A DNA stretch of 64,000 nt from Pycnopodia helianthoides (lineage: Eukaryota > Echinodermata > Asteroidea > Forcipulatida > Asteriidae), in NCBI GenBank assembly GCA_032158295.1, contig CM063261.1:1550001-1614000 (forward strand). Direction: 5' to 3'. This document shows, in pieces, positions 1-11,690 of this stretch. How positions within the stretch are numbered: the stretch's first letter is position 1; the number at the start of each line of letters is the position of its first letter. The translations under genes and the position numbers were made by a program. The notes beneath the pieces are model-generated. The model was not told the origin of the DNA, did not search any database, and worked only from the letters and a program-made list of their open reading frames with translations.

Positions 1-3000
1 GTGGGATACTCCGAATACTCCGCAAAAGCATGTTCAACGGGATTTTTGTACACAGAGCTGTACAATAGAGAAACACAAAGTAAGAACGGTCAAATCACCC
101 TCACAATAGTGCTGGATCTTCACAAGTTTTACACCATTGCAAAGCCGTCTCAAGGGCTCTCTTCTCGTAAATTCTGTGACTGTCATGATTTTGTAGGAGT
201 AGCGAGTGGCCATGATGTAGGGATACTACTACAGCAACTAAGCTAAGAAAGGACGCACATTAAAACCAGCAATAAATATCCTGCCGAATAATGGCTGGAA
301 ACAAATTCTGAGTTAAGATTGACTATAACTCATGAACTAAGCATGCTAGAGAAACAAAGTTTGTACCTGGATCTGCCTTACATAGTCCTGCATCAGAAAA
401 TCGACTTTTTATAAAAGTTTTTGCCGTCTTCATACCGGAAATCACAGGCAAGTGGGATACTCCGAATACTCGCAAAAGCATGTTCAACGGGATTTTTGTA
501 CACAGAGCTGTACAATAGAGAAACACAAAGTAAGAACGGTCAAATCACCCTCACAATAGTGCTGGATCTTCACAAGTTTTACACCATTGCAAAGCCCGTC
601 TCAAGGGCTCTCTTCTCGATAAATTCTGTGACTGTCATGATTTTGTAGGAGTAGCGAGTGGCCATGATGTAGGGATACTACTACAGCAATTAAGCTAAGA
701 AAGGACGCACATTAAAACCAGCAATAAATATCCTGCCGAATAATGGCTGGAAACAAATTCTGAGTTAAGATTGACTATAACTCATGAACTAAGCATGCTA
801 GAGAAACAAAGTTTGTACCTGGATCTGCCTTACATAGTCCTGCATCAGAAAATCGACTTTTTATTAAAAGTTTTTGCCGTCTTCATACCGGAAATCACAG
901 GCAAGTGGGGATACTCCGAATACTCCGCAAAAGCATGTTCAACGGGATTTTTGTACACAGAGCTGTACAATAGAGAAACACAAAGTAAGAACGGTCAAAT
1001 CACCCTCACAATAGTGCTGGATCTTCACAAGTTTTACACCATTGCAAAGCCCGTCTCAAGGCTCTCTTCTCGATAAATTCTGTGACTGTCATGATTTTGT
1101 AGTCATGAACTAAGCATGCTAGAGAAACAAAGTTTGTACCTGGATCTGCCTTACATAGCTGCATCAGAAAATCGACTTTTATTAAAAGTTTTTGCCGTCT
1201 TCATACCGGAATCACAGGCAAGTGGGATACTCCGAATACTCCGCAAAAGCATGTTCAACGGGATTTTTGTACACAGAGCTGTACAATAGAGAAACACAAA
1301 GTAAGAACGGTCAAATCACCCTCACAATAGTGCTGGATCTTCACAAGTTTTACACCATTGCAAAGCCCGTCTCAAGGGCTCTCTTCTCGGTAAATTCTGT
1401 ACTGGCATGATTTTGTAGGAGTAGCGAGTGGCCATGATGTAGGGATACTACTACAGCAATAAGCTAAGAAAGGACGCACATTAAAACCAGCAATAAAATC
1501 CTGCCGAATAATGGCTGGAACAAATTCTGAGTTAAGATTGACTATAACTCATGAACTAAGCATGCTAGAGAAACAAAGTTTGTACCTGATCTGCCTTACA
1601 TAGCCCTGCATCAGAAAATCGACTTTTTATTAAAAGTTTTTGCCGTCTTCATACCGGAAATCACAGGCAAGTGGGGATACTCCGAATACTCCGCAAAAGC
1701 ATGTTCAACGGATTTTTGTACACAGAGCTGTACAATAGAGAAACACAAAGTAAGAACGGTCAAATCACCCTCACAATATGCTGGATCTTCACAAGTTTAC
1801 ACCATTGCAAAGCCCGTCTCAAGGGCTCTCTTCTCGGTAAATTCTGTGACTGCATGATTTTGTAGAGTAGCGAGTGGCCATGATGTAGGGATACTACTAC
1901 AGCAACTAAGCTAAGAAAGGACCACATTAAAACCAGCAATAAATATCTGCCGAATAATGGCTGGAAACAAATTCTGAGTTAAGATTGACTATAACTCATG
2001 AACTAAGCATGCTAGAGAAACAAAGTTTGTACCTGGATCTGCTTACATAGCCTGCATCAGAAAATCGACTTTTATTAAAAGTTTTTGCCGTCTTCATACC
2101 GGAAATCACAGGCAAGTGGGGATACTCCGAATACTCCGCAAAAGCATGTTCAACGGGATTTTTGTACACAGAGCTGTACAATAGAGAAACACAAAGTAAG
2201 AACGGTCAAATCACCCTCACAATAGTGCTGGATCTTCACAAGTTTTACACCATTGCAAAGCCCGTCTCAAGGGCTCTCTTCTCGATAAATTCTGTGACTG
2301 TCATGATTTGTAGGAGTAGCGAGTGGCCATGATGTAGGATACTACTACAGCAACTAAGCTAAGAAAGGACGCACATTAAAACCAGCAATAAATATCCTGC
2401 CAATAATGGCTGGAAACAAATTCTGAGTTAAGATTGACTATAACTCATGAACTAAGCATGCTAGAGAAACAAAGTTTGTACCTGGATCTGCCTTACATAG
2501 CCTGCATCAGAAAATCGACTTTTTATTAAAAGTTTTTGCCGTCTTCATACCGGAAATCACAGGCAAGTGGGGATACTCCGAATACTCCGCAAAAGCATGT
2601 TCAACGGGATTTTTGTACACAGAGCTGTACAATAGAGAAACACAAAGTAAGAACGGTCAAATCACCTCACAATATGCTGGATTTACAAGTTTTACACCAT
2701 TGCAAAGCCGTCTCAGGCTCTCTTCTCGTAAATCTGTGACTGTCATGATTTTGTAGGATAGCGAGTGGCCATGATGTAGGATACTACTAAGCACTAAGCT
2801 AAAAAGGACGCACATTAAAACCACAATAATATCCTGCCGAATAATGGCTGGAAACAAATTCTGAGTTAAGATTGACTATAACTCAGAACTAAGCATGCTA
2901 GAGAACAAAGTTTGTACCTGATTGCCTTACATACCTGCATCAGAAATCGACTTTTTATAAATTTTTGCCGCTTCATACCGAAATCACAGGCAATGGATAC

Positions 3001-4571
3001 TCCGAATACTCCGCAAAGATTTCAACGGGATTTTGTACACAGAGCTGTACAATAGAGAAACACAAAGTAAGAACGGTCAAATCACCCTCACAATATGCTG
3101 GATCTTCACAAGTTTACACCATTGCAAAGCCCGTCTCAAGGGCTCTCTTCTCGTAAATTCTGTGACTGTCATGATTTTGTAGGAGTAGCGAGTGCCATGA
3201 TGTAGGGATACTACTACAGCAACTAAGCTAAGAAAGGACGCACATTAAAACCAGCAATAAATATCCTGCCGAATAATGGCTGGAAACAAATTCTGAGTTA
3301 AGATTGACTATAACTCATGAACTAAGATGCTAGAGAAACAAAGTTTGTACCTGATCTGCCTTACATAGCCCTGCATCAGAAAATGACTTTTTATTAAAAG
3401 TTTTTGCCGTCTTCATACCGGAAATCACAGGCAAGTGGGCATACTCCGAATACTCCGCAAAAGCATGTTCAACGGGATTTTTGTACACAGAGCTGTACAA
3501 TAAGAAACACAAAGTAAGAACGGTCAAATCACCCTCACAATATGCTGGATCTTCACAAGTTTTACACCATTGCAAAGCCCGTCTCAAGGGCTCTCTTCTC
3601 GTAAATTCTGTGACTGTCATGATTTTGTAGGAGTAGCGAGTGGCCATGATGTAGGGATACTACTACAGCAACTAAGCTAAGAAAGGACGCACATTAAAAC
3701 CAGCAATAAATATCCTGCCGAATAATGGCTGGAAACAAATTCTGAGTTAAGATTGACTATAACTCATGAACTAAGCATGCTAGAGAACAAAGTTTGTACC
3801 TGGATCTGCCTTACATAGCCTGCATCAGAAAATCGACTTTTTATTAAAAGTTTTTGCCGTCTTCATACCGGAAATCACAGGCAAGTGGGATACTCCGAAT
3901 ACTCCGCAAAAGCATGTTCAACGGGATTTTTGTACACAGAGCTGTACAATAGAGAAACACAAAGTAAGAACGGTCAAATCACCCTCACAATAGTGCTGGA
4001 TCTTCACAAGTTTTACACCATTGCAAAGCCCGTCTCAAGGGCTCTCTTCTCGGTAAATTCTGTGACTGTCATGATTTTGTAGGAGTAGCGAGTGGCCATG
4101 ATGTAGGGATACTACTACAGCAACTAAGCTAAGAAAGGACGCACATTAAAACCAGCAATAAATATCCTGCCGAATAATGGCTGGAAACAAATTCTGAGTT
4201 AAGATTGACTATAACTCATGAACTAAGCATGCTAGAGAAACAAAGTTTGTACCTGGATCTGCCTTACATAGTCCTGCATCAGAAAATCGACTTTTTATTA
4301 CAAGTTTTTGTCGTCTTCATACCGGAAATCACAGGCCAGTGGAGATACTCCGAATACTCCGCAAAAGCATGTTCAACGGGATTTTTGTACACAGAGTGGT
4401 CTAAGAGAAACACAAAGTAAGAACGGTAAAATTACCCTCACAAAAATGCTGGATTTTTACAGGTTTTACACCATCGGAAAGCCCGTCTCAAGGGCTCCTT
4501 CTCGGTAATTTCTGTTGCTGTGATTATTTTGTAGGAGGAGCGAGTGGCCATAGAGTAGGGATACTACTACA
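1..4571. repeat. Satellite array, about 450 bp unit, ten full or nearly full copies plus a diverged edge copy
   Basis: The block starting GTGGGATACTCCGAATACTC recurs near 1, 452, 905, 1222, 1671, 2116, 2567, 2993, 3435, 3885 and 4339, so the unit is about 450-454 bp. The unit at 905-1221 is short because about 132 bp is deleted between TTTTGTAG and TCATGAAC. Copies are otherwise nearly identical and differ mostly by scattered single-base losses, worst around 2650-3030. The last unit (4339-4571) carries real substitutions and marks the array edge. Each unit has an open frame of about 100 codons, but it breaks in different places in different copies and resembles no family I know, so I do not call it a gene. 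The array continues off the left end of the window. Confidence 0.97.
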
Positions 4572-5102
4572 TTTTTGTCCACAATACGGCGAGTTGTGTA
4601 GGAGTTTAGTCTGATAATAGCCCCCTTTAGTCCTTCTTCATTTACCGTACCAGGGACGGTCACCTCCCACCCGGGCCTTCCACCCCCCCCCTAAAAAAAA
4701 AAATCCTTCACGACACCGGCTCTGTGTGACAATGGAGGTCGAAAATGACCCGTTCGGCAGCGCAATTCTCCATAATCAATCAGGAATAGTATACCATCCC
4801 ATTCCTGATCAGCTTGACTTCCAAATAGATCAATATTTTCGGACCGGAAACTGATCAGTCGTCTATGGAACACATAGTCACGTCAAATCGGACTCTGTTT
4901 CTTTGTAGGGTGTAGGGCAGAGTCGGGAGCCCTTGACTATTTCAAGCTGTGCATTATTGCATTTATTTTACGTTGTGATCACATGGACTAGCCTAAATAC
5001 ATTATTTTGAATGAGAGGGGAATGCTTGCATCATGCCATACCAAGTAACTCGTTTTTTTCTGACAGTTTTTATTGGGTGTATGTTGGAAGAGGGAAGCCT
5101 TC
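4572..5102. other. Spacer between satellite edge and HAO relic exon
   Basis: Unique-looking sequence with a C-rich/A-rich tract at 4681-4702. The last 30 bases or so before 5103 match the intron 1 start of the HAO copies (GTGTATGTTGGAAGAGGGAAGCC is shared with copy B near 15177-15200), so the HAO duplication extends a little into this stretch. No exon 2 or later HAO exon is recognisable here. Confidence 0.6.
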
Positions 5103-5239
5103 CCCAGAAAGGCATTGACGTTGTCTCGAAGTGTCTGTCCTTCATCTGCCCCTTCGCTGTAATAGCCGTACCAGATAGACTTTAAGCATAGCTTTAAATA
5201 CGGCTCAAGGTCTAGCGCACAGACGTGATTTGCTGCCAT
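5103..5239 (-). pseudogene. HAO copy D: orphan exon 1 with lost splice donor
   Basis: Read on the minus strand from ATG at 5239, this matches exon 1 of the other 2-hydroxyacid oxidase copies: a start MAANHVCALDLEPYLK, then SIWYGYYSEGADEGQTLRDN. The conserved FMN-oxidase N-terminal helix with its Tyr-x-Tyr-Tyr is kept and the frame is open. In copies A, B and C the exon ends AG|GTA at a GT donor. Here the aligned bases on the plus strand are TTCCCC instead of TACCTC, so the donor GT is GA. None of exons 2-8 is present in the 5.1 kb downstream, where the satellite lies. The exon 1 spacing to copy A (5043 bp) equals that between A and B (5056 bp), so D looks like a fourth array member whose body has been lost or displaced. 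It could also be continued beyond the window through a very long intron, but the dead donor argues against this. Confidence 0.85.
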
Positions 5240-5330
5240 TTTGTTGTTGCGATGGACTTTAACCATCAGAAGTGTTTATACAATTGTATCTGTTTATAAA
5301 ACTGAATCTGTGGTCTTATTGTGGGCGCCC

Positions 5331-5528
5331 TGGGTCCAATTTCATAATGCCTGTAAGCACAAAAACTTGCTAAGCACAGAAAAATCTTGCTTAGCAGAAA
5401 GAAGTTACCAGCCAAACATCTATATAGTTTACATTGTTGCGACTGGTGCCCCGCTCATATTTTGCTAAGCAAAGACGTTTGCTATCTAAAGCAGTATTTT
5501 CTGTTTAACAGCTTTATGAAATTGGGCC
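5331..5528. mobile_element. Foldback MITE, GGGCCCAATTTCATAGAGC family
   Basis: The left end (GGGTCCAATTTCATAATGCC) and right end (AGCTTTATGAAATTGGGCC) are inverted copies of each other. Internal motifs AAGCACAAAAACTTGCTAAGC and GCTTAGCAG recur in the other family members at 35735, 35934, 38710, 50641 and 51621. There is no coding capacity. It lies just upstream of the copy D exon 1. Confidence 0.8.
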
Positions 5529-6681
5529 GAGGTGAACCTTTCAATTGCGTGACCTTGGGTTCACTAGTTTGATTTGCTTTAATTTTTAGCTACTTTTGGG
5601 CACTGATCGTAAATTATGGGACTGCAATGATCGAAGAAGTGATGCCTTTTCTTTTGCCATGGGCCTATGGGGATTCTTCAAGGGTGGCAGGAGGGGTTGA
5701 TTGCCCGAAATTCTACACAGGTGAAACCAATTTCTATACCGGTCCTTTTTGCCTGCTCTGTCCATCAAAAAATCTTACCGTGCCCGCATTTTCACCTCTG
5801 TTTTGCCCAACTTTGGGAGGGCAGCTGCCCCAAACCCCCACCTGCCCCTGGGTTTTACGCCTGTTTTTGCGTCCCCCCTACTTTCCCCCTTTTTAACATA
5901 AATAGTTCCGTTTGAAATACCGCTTTGAGCAACAACACTTTTACAATTTTGTCTGTATAGTTAATTGTAAAGATATTTGATTTATTTATTAAGATGTCAT
6001 CATTTAAAAACGTATACAACTTTTTCTCTCGTATTTAATGTATTATTCTTTTAAGCCTTATACAATTATTTGTATGGATTGCCAACTTGCTAAATAGTTC
6101 AACATAATCAACAAAAACAAAACTATAGTTTGCACTTATTTATCAACAAAAACATTACTATTTACAGACCATGTAACCTTTGTTTACAAAAAGAGGGACC
6201 ATGCACATTCGAGAGCCTTTCTGGCAGGCGAGATACTAGTGTCGATTTCATTGTCTTTTTTCCATTGTTACCTCGATGGCTGTAATGTATTACTTTAATA
6301 CTTTGTGGGAAGTAGATTCTTTAACAGCTAAGCTTGTCGATGTAGTTTCGTTGCAATTATTTCTAAATAAGTTTTAGGTAACTTTGCTCCTGCAAGTGTG
6401 TAAATTGTTTTGTAGCAGTATACTTCATGACGTCATCTTTGGTATTTCCAACCGATATTTCACATAATATCTTAAATACCAGTTGAAAAAAAAAACAATT
6501 GATATTAACACAACTGCCATTTGAATATATTGAATTATAAAAGTAGCCGTAATTTAAAAACTTACTTATGGCTATTTCTTTCAAACTTGTTTTCATTCGC
6601 GATTATTTTTCCTTATCTTCTTTTTTGTAAAACAACAAAACCATACTCCAGGAGCTTTGTAAAAACACAACAAAAGTGACG
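5529..6681. other. AT-rich intergenic stretch downstream of HAO copy A
   Basis: No exon or named repeat is recognised. 5680-5900 is relatively C-rich; 5920-6650 is strongly AT-rich and would contain the 3' UTR of copy A if it is transcribed. Short open frames here have no recognisable similarity. Confidence 0.5.
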
Positions 6682-7089
6682 TCACAGAATGCCATATGGG
6701 GAAGCCATTACCAAATCTGGTGTGATTTCAGCGACTGACGAACAACCTGAGAACAAAATGGAAAGACAGCGATTAAACATTTTGTAATATTGTTTTCATC
6801 ATTATTATTTCAATGTTAAATCCAACAACATGCCTATACTTTTGACATGTCCTGAACTTAGTATACACAACATGTTTGATGTGTCATTACCACTCAGTGC
6901 CATTGCCGAACTGAACTCGTCTTTCAAGATATCCAGAACCTTTCTGACCCCTGCCTCGCCCTAAAAACAATAAAAAGAGCAAGTTTATGACCACAAGTTA
7001 ATGACCATAAAATCTTGCTCGGTAAAAAGAGCACTGCAGGAGAGCTGTTGATATTATAAAACATTGTTAGAAACGACCCTCTTTGAATT

Positions 7090-7345
7090 AATGCAGTTTT
7101 AGAGAAAGAGAACATTTTTTCACCAAAACAATTTGAATCTGAGAAAGGCTCTGAAGCCTTTCTCAGGCATCTGGTAGTACATAATTCTTTGCAACAAGGG
7201 TGTTTTTCTTTCATTATTCTCTTGCAACTTCGATGACTGATAGTGCATAATTTTTCACCGGTTTGTTATTTTTGGCATATGTTGGGATACACCAAGAGAT
7301 CAGGGTCTTTAACGATTACCTAAAGTATACCATGCCTTTAAATAA
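7090..7345. repeat. Dispersed repeat inside intron 6 of HAO copy A
   Basis: The stretch including CTTTCTCAGGCATCTG, CAAGGGTGTTTTTC and TTGCAACTTCGATGAC matches 59230-59430 (CATTCTCAGGCATCTGAAAT, ACAAGAGTGTTTTTCC, TTGCAACTTCGATGACC). It makes this intron longer than in copies B and C, so it probably inserted after the gene duplication. Confidence 0.6.
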
Positions 7346-9526
7346 ATTGGTGATTTTAGAAACTGTATCCCAGCCCGATGCGTGTTTTCACCGGTTAGTA
7401 TCGGCAACGTTTAAAAAAAAGACCGTAATATTACTTACATTGTAAGCGAGACCCCAGAGTGCCGGCCTACCGATGAAGACGGCTCTAGCCCCCATGGCCA
7501 GTGCTTTGAGTACGTCGGTTCCTTTACGGACTCCACCATCGAGATAGACCTCAACGTTGGAACCTTTTACTGACTCAATCACTTCTGATAATGAATCTAT
7601 CTGAAATATCATATTACAATTTTACAATATCAAAATATAGATCGTTAAGTTTCTTTCTGAGTACGATATTGAACACATCTGTATTGAAACATACAAAATG
7701 AATAAAAGTATACAAATTATATAATTCTAGAAACTTTAGGCTTCCCATAGTAGCATAATCACACTCTCTGTTCAAAAACAGAATACGAGTTGCTGCCTTT
7801 TTTTAGTTAGAAAGTTACTCCAAAACAAACAGCTGCTGTACATTACCGTTGCGGCTACGCCATCCAATTGCCGGCCGCCGTGATTAGAAACTAAGATACC
7901 AGCAACACCGAGGCTTGCCGCCATCTTGGCACACTCAGCTATAAGAGAAACATTGTAAGCAATTACTGATTGACTTCTGATGAGGTTTTCTGCTTCTCCA
8001 GAGTTTGTCACAAAGTATTCGAAATGCCCTTTCGGACGTCTGCTCGTTTATTGCGCGAGTTTTCACTGAGTTGTCTCCTCACCTGTGAGTATGCCTTTGA
8101 GAATGATGGGTAATGACGTCACACGCTGAAGCCATTTGACGTCATCCAGGTAACGGCGGGGTCTATTGAGTTACCGGTGTCCTGCCAAGTGTCGCCGGGA
8201 TGATTGAGAATGTTCGGTACCCTATACAAAGGGAACCAATAGCCTTTAGAACGGCAAAAATATTGTTTGAGAAATATCTGAGCAATAGAAGAAAATAAGT
8301 TGTAACGAAGTAAAACATAATTTGCAGTGACCAACATAGCTGCCTTTATCTCTTAAAATCAGGCGTCCGATTCGTCAGGATTTCTTCTTAATTTCATGAT
8401 TGAAATCAAGGATCTTCATAAGTGGAATGCCTTGGAAAGGGGGGGGGGTCAAAGTCCTTGATATCCTAGACTTGACCATTCCACCTATCTACGAGGGGTA
8501 TCACTATCAGGTGTTTTTTTTTGAGGGGCTGAAAAATATTTTCACTCCTACACTTCGTGCCCAAAATTGTACAGATATATATAGACCTACCCAGATCTAA
8601 CCTTCTGATAAAGTGGACCCATCTGGTCTTGGTAGTAGATTTCCAGATGTCTTGCTGACACCCTGTGCTAGGTTCTGAGGTTTCTAACACCTTCCTCTAC
8701 CATTTAAGTTTTTTGACTAACAAGGGAGAAATTTACTTGTGGAACCTTCCTGCATTTGTAAAAATCACGGGGTTACTCTCGCATTAAAGGGTTTTAAAGT
8801 GTGACTTTGTAACTGTATACTCACTTCACATGTTTAGCATATAAGGATGGATTTTGAGGTTGAGCCCGCCTCATTCCAAATACAGGCTGGTCAACAGTCA
8901 CAACTAGTGCCTTGTACCGGCCGGACGTACTGGCCCTCTTGACGATCTCCTCCGTCTTCTCTCTGCTCTTTAAGACATTGAGTTGCATGAAGAGAACGGT
9001 TTCTTCGGGAACTGATGCTGCCACGTCTTCAAGGGAGTTACTGGAATATAAACTCAGGACCATCACTGTTCCAGCGCTTGCTGCGGCTGTACGGAAAAAA
9101 CACCGGGAGGAAATTTACAAGTCCACTTTGAGCTCAACAGTTCAGGAGCTCAACTCATTTGAAAATATTTTCTTCAGCAGAAAGAGAAAGAAAGGCTTGG
9201 CTGTCTGTCTACAAAATGAACTTCATGTGTCCATCCATGTTTGCAAAACTACATTTTCAAAAGATTGTCAATATGATTACACCAGTACCTCTAGCAGTCG
9301 CCTTTTCTCCATCGTCGTGTATGACGCCGTGCTCGGCAGTCGGACTGATCCCAACCGGAAACTCAATGTCATGACCCAGGATGCTCGTTCGGGTGACACG
9401 GTGGGATACGTCACGCAGGCAACGGGGTCGGAGCCGATACCTGAATTTCAAAAATGCTCTCATTGTTTTAATTTTTTTCTTTCATTTTATCAATGATGCA
9501 GCTCTAAGATATATAAATGTTTGTGT

Positions 9527-9690
9527 TTTATAATGACCTAATTTTTAGCAAATATAATTTAAACGTTCGACTGCAGCTGGTGTAATTGATATAATTGTTT
9601 GTGTTTATCATGGAGGTAGAAGTAGGTTTTATAATGACCTGATTTTTAGCAAATATAATTTAAACCTTCACAATGCAGCTGGTGTCACAT
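9527..9690. repeat. Short tandem duplication in intron 1 of HAO copy A
   Basis: TTTTATAATGACCTAATTTT through GCAGCTGGTGT occurs at 9527-9582 and again, slightly changed, at 9629-9686. A single diverged copy lies in the matching intron of copy B (near 14545-14595). The duplication is therefore specific to copy A. Confidence 0.75.
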
Positions 9691-10282
9691 GATTTTGGTC
9701 TCTCTCTGTGTGGCATCGTTACAAGGCATCATTTTGTACGTTGAGCCCATCTCACTAACTTAAAGTCTCTTCGTCAAATAGCCCAACGGTATTTAGATAA
9801 GCACGTGAAAACACATATACAAGATACTGTATCAAAATCTATCAGAATCTGGTCAACAGTCTCCGGTTTTTAGAAGTGAAAATACATATTGAAGACAATC
9901 ATCAGCTGTCTCGTTTTTTGAACAGGCTTTGCGGTAGTCAAAACAAATGCGCAGTTTTACAGCAATTGTTTACATTTTTGTTGAAGAGTGTTGCTTTACC
10001 CTTCCTCTCCCCTCTCTCTCCCTCCTGTTTCTCTCTTTATTTAAATTTGTGTGTATGAATAAGCACGAGTATGAATAATGAATGAGCGGAGGAACCACCT
10101 GCATTATTGACGAGTGGTGTGTGTCGGAACAGGGAAGCCTACCTCTGAAATGCCTTGACGTTGTCTCGGAGCGTCTGGCCCTCACCCGCTCCCTTGCTGT
10201 AGTAGTCGTACCAAGTAGACTCCAAGCCTCGCTTTAAATACGGCTCAAAGTCTACAACACAGACGGGCTCTGGCGCTGCCAT

Positions 10283-11287
10283 CTTGTTGTGGGGCTGGTC
10301 CGTTCTCTACGGAAAACTATACACGTTTCAATGCTACACAATACTACATTAAACCACTGTATTAAACCATACGGCTCAATAGAAATGCATTTTGTGTGTG
10401 CATTGTTGGTCATGAATGTTCAACATATAAAAAAAATGACCTTGGCCTTGCACCTCCGGTTGTCAAAAAACCGACCATGACATATGGCGTACAGAAAAAT
10501 CATTAACATTTTCCGATTGTTCGTTGTTGATGTTGGATCCACGTACAAACATACAGCCTAGACAGCCGATCGAGGTACATGTACAACCACCATAACCAGG
10601 TTCAAAGGGGCTGTTTAAAACCGCGGTTGATTAGGCAGAGATTGTCATGACATTGTTGTCATCACGGCGTTTGATGTCACAAAAACCTAACTGCTATCTG
10701 AACCGCTATCGCCCGAAGAACCACTCAATAGTTGCCCCCCCCCCCCTTAAATTAGGCTTGCCAGCCCCCCTTCCCCGATTAACTGTCAAGGTCTTGTTCC
10801 CCTGCTTCCCCCAACAACATTACACGATATTATGAAACGTACAGTTCCAAACAGTTTGGAATCATATATAGCTGTATACATTCCGATGGTATCACGCAGG
10901 GTGTTTAACATAAACTTTGGACAGGAGAAGTAGGTCACAGGCTTAAATTCCATGTGGTATTCATATTGCTTTGACTGGTACCTTGCTATTAACTTGGCAA
11001 GCTTTATGCAGTATATATGAGGGAGCTCAATGATAGTTTGGCGTTGTGTATTTGGGGGTGCTGTTAGTTCTTTATATAGGGTGAACCACACTGAATAAGC
11101 TTCACATGGCAACATAAATGCTAAATATTAAAACAAAATACTTGAACAAGAATTCAAAAGCCTCGCAGCCTCTCGAAAACAAATCAAATATAATTTCTGA
11201 CAACTAAATGTCATTTTACTATTTTTATTAGGTTAGCCATTTAGCTGTTGAGCTTGCCACACTCCAAAATAAAAAAAACACACACCT
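10283..11287. other. Intergenic region between HAO copies A and B, with an empty insertion site
   Basis: This holds the 5' flank of copy A and then the region downstream of copy B. No gene is seen. 10488-10550 aligns with 15485-15530 joined to 15906-15925 upstream of copy B, and contains TTGGATC once at 10533-10539. That is the empty version of the site filled by the 374 bp element at 15532-15905. A C-tract lies near 10735-10746. Confidence 0.6.
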
Positions 11288-11431
11288 GGGCTCGATTTCA
11301 CAAAGAGTTCAGACTGATCGTAACTGCAAATCCATCGCAGTTGCTTAGCAAAGAGTGATGTCACAATACAAATCACTATGGTAATACTGATAACTCATTA
11401 AGATGAATCTTAGTGCTTTGTGAAATCGACC
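11288..11431. mobile_element. MITE, GGGCTCGATTTCACAAAG termini (copy 1)
   Basis: It starts GGGCTCGATTTCACAAAG and ends CTTTGTGAAATCGA(C)C, an inverted repeat of the start. The interior has TTGCTTAGCAAAG and a CACTATGGTAATACTGA block shared with the next copy. About 143 bp, no coding capacity. Confidence 0.85.
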
Positions 11432-11432
11432 T

Positions 11433-11572
11433 GGGCTCGATTTCACAAGAGCTAAGATGATCTAACTGTGAATCAATCGTAATTGCTAAGCAAGTGTGAT
11501 GTAAAATACCATCACTATGGTGATACTGACAACTCATCTTAAGATAGATCTAGTGCTTTGTGAAATCGGCCC
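11433..11572. mobile_element. MITE, GGGCTCGATTTCACAAAG termini (copy 2, head-to-tail)
   Basis: A second copy of the same element directly follows the first in the same orientation. It starts GGGCTCGATTTCACAAG and ends CTTTGTGAAATCGGCCC. The two differ by several substitutions and small indels, so they are not a very recent duplication. Confidence 0.85.
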
Positions 11573-11604
11573 TGAACAAGTAAGCTGGCCAGACTCCATC
11601 TTGG

Positions 11605-11690
11605 AAAAATGACCCTACACTCTTCATCAAAATTATCAAAATATGACCATAATATGGTCATATTTTGATGAAGAGTGTAGGGTCATTTTT
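11605..11690. repeat. Long near-perfect hairpin
   Basis: AAAAATGACCCTACACTCTT on the left is matched exactly by its inverse complement ending at 11690, and the centre AAAATATGACCAT / ATATGGTCATATTTT continues the fold. The only interruption is an extra 9 bases (AAAATTATC) in the left arm. The arms are about 37 bp. No terminal motif links it to the MITEs next to it. Confidence 0.9.

Larger units (their letters stand above)
6682..10282 (-). pseudogene. HAO copy A: 2-hydroxyacid oxidase, frameshifted in exon 4
   Basis: This is a member of the FMN-dependent alpha-hydroxyacid oxidase family (HAO1/glycolate oxidase). Eight exons can be read on the minus strand: 10143-10282, 9289-9440, 8825-9086, 8083-8221, 7847-7938, 7439-7600, 6891-6960, 6682-6734. 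All have GT-AG borders and phases matching copies B and C. Key motifs are [28 protein letters not shown] (catalytic His and Arg), [19 protein letters not shown] and [13 protein letters not shown]. In exon 4, the plus strand near 8147 reads GTCATCCAGG where B has GTCATCCCAGG and C GTCATCCGCGG. The missing base shifts the frame and gives a stop within about 15 codons. The C-terminus reads SPYGIL, not the SNL of B and C, so the peroxisomal targeting tripeptide is also gone. Restoring the base would give about 356 codons. Either a young pseudogene or a consensus error; the altered tail favours real decay. Confidence 0.85.

Noticed and set aside
771..1076. Open frames of about 100 codons in each satellite unit
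   Set aside because: The frame breaks at different places in different copies, there is no recognisable motif, and satellites of this length often contain such frames by chance.
1..4571. CRISPR-like array
   Set aside because: The repeats are about 450 bp with no alternating unique spacers, and the host is a eukaryote.
8912..9496. 194-codon plus-strand open frame
   Set aside because: It lies antisense across exons 2 and 3 of HAO copy A and the intron between; the minus-strand reading has clear oxidase homology.
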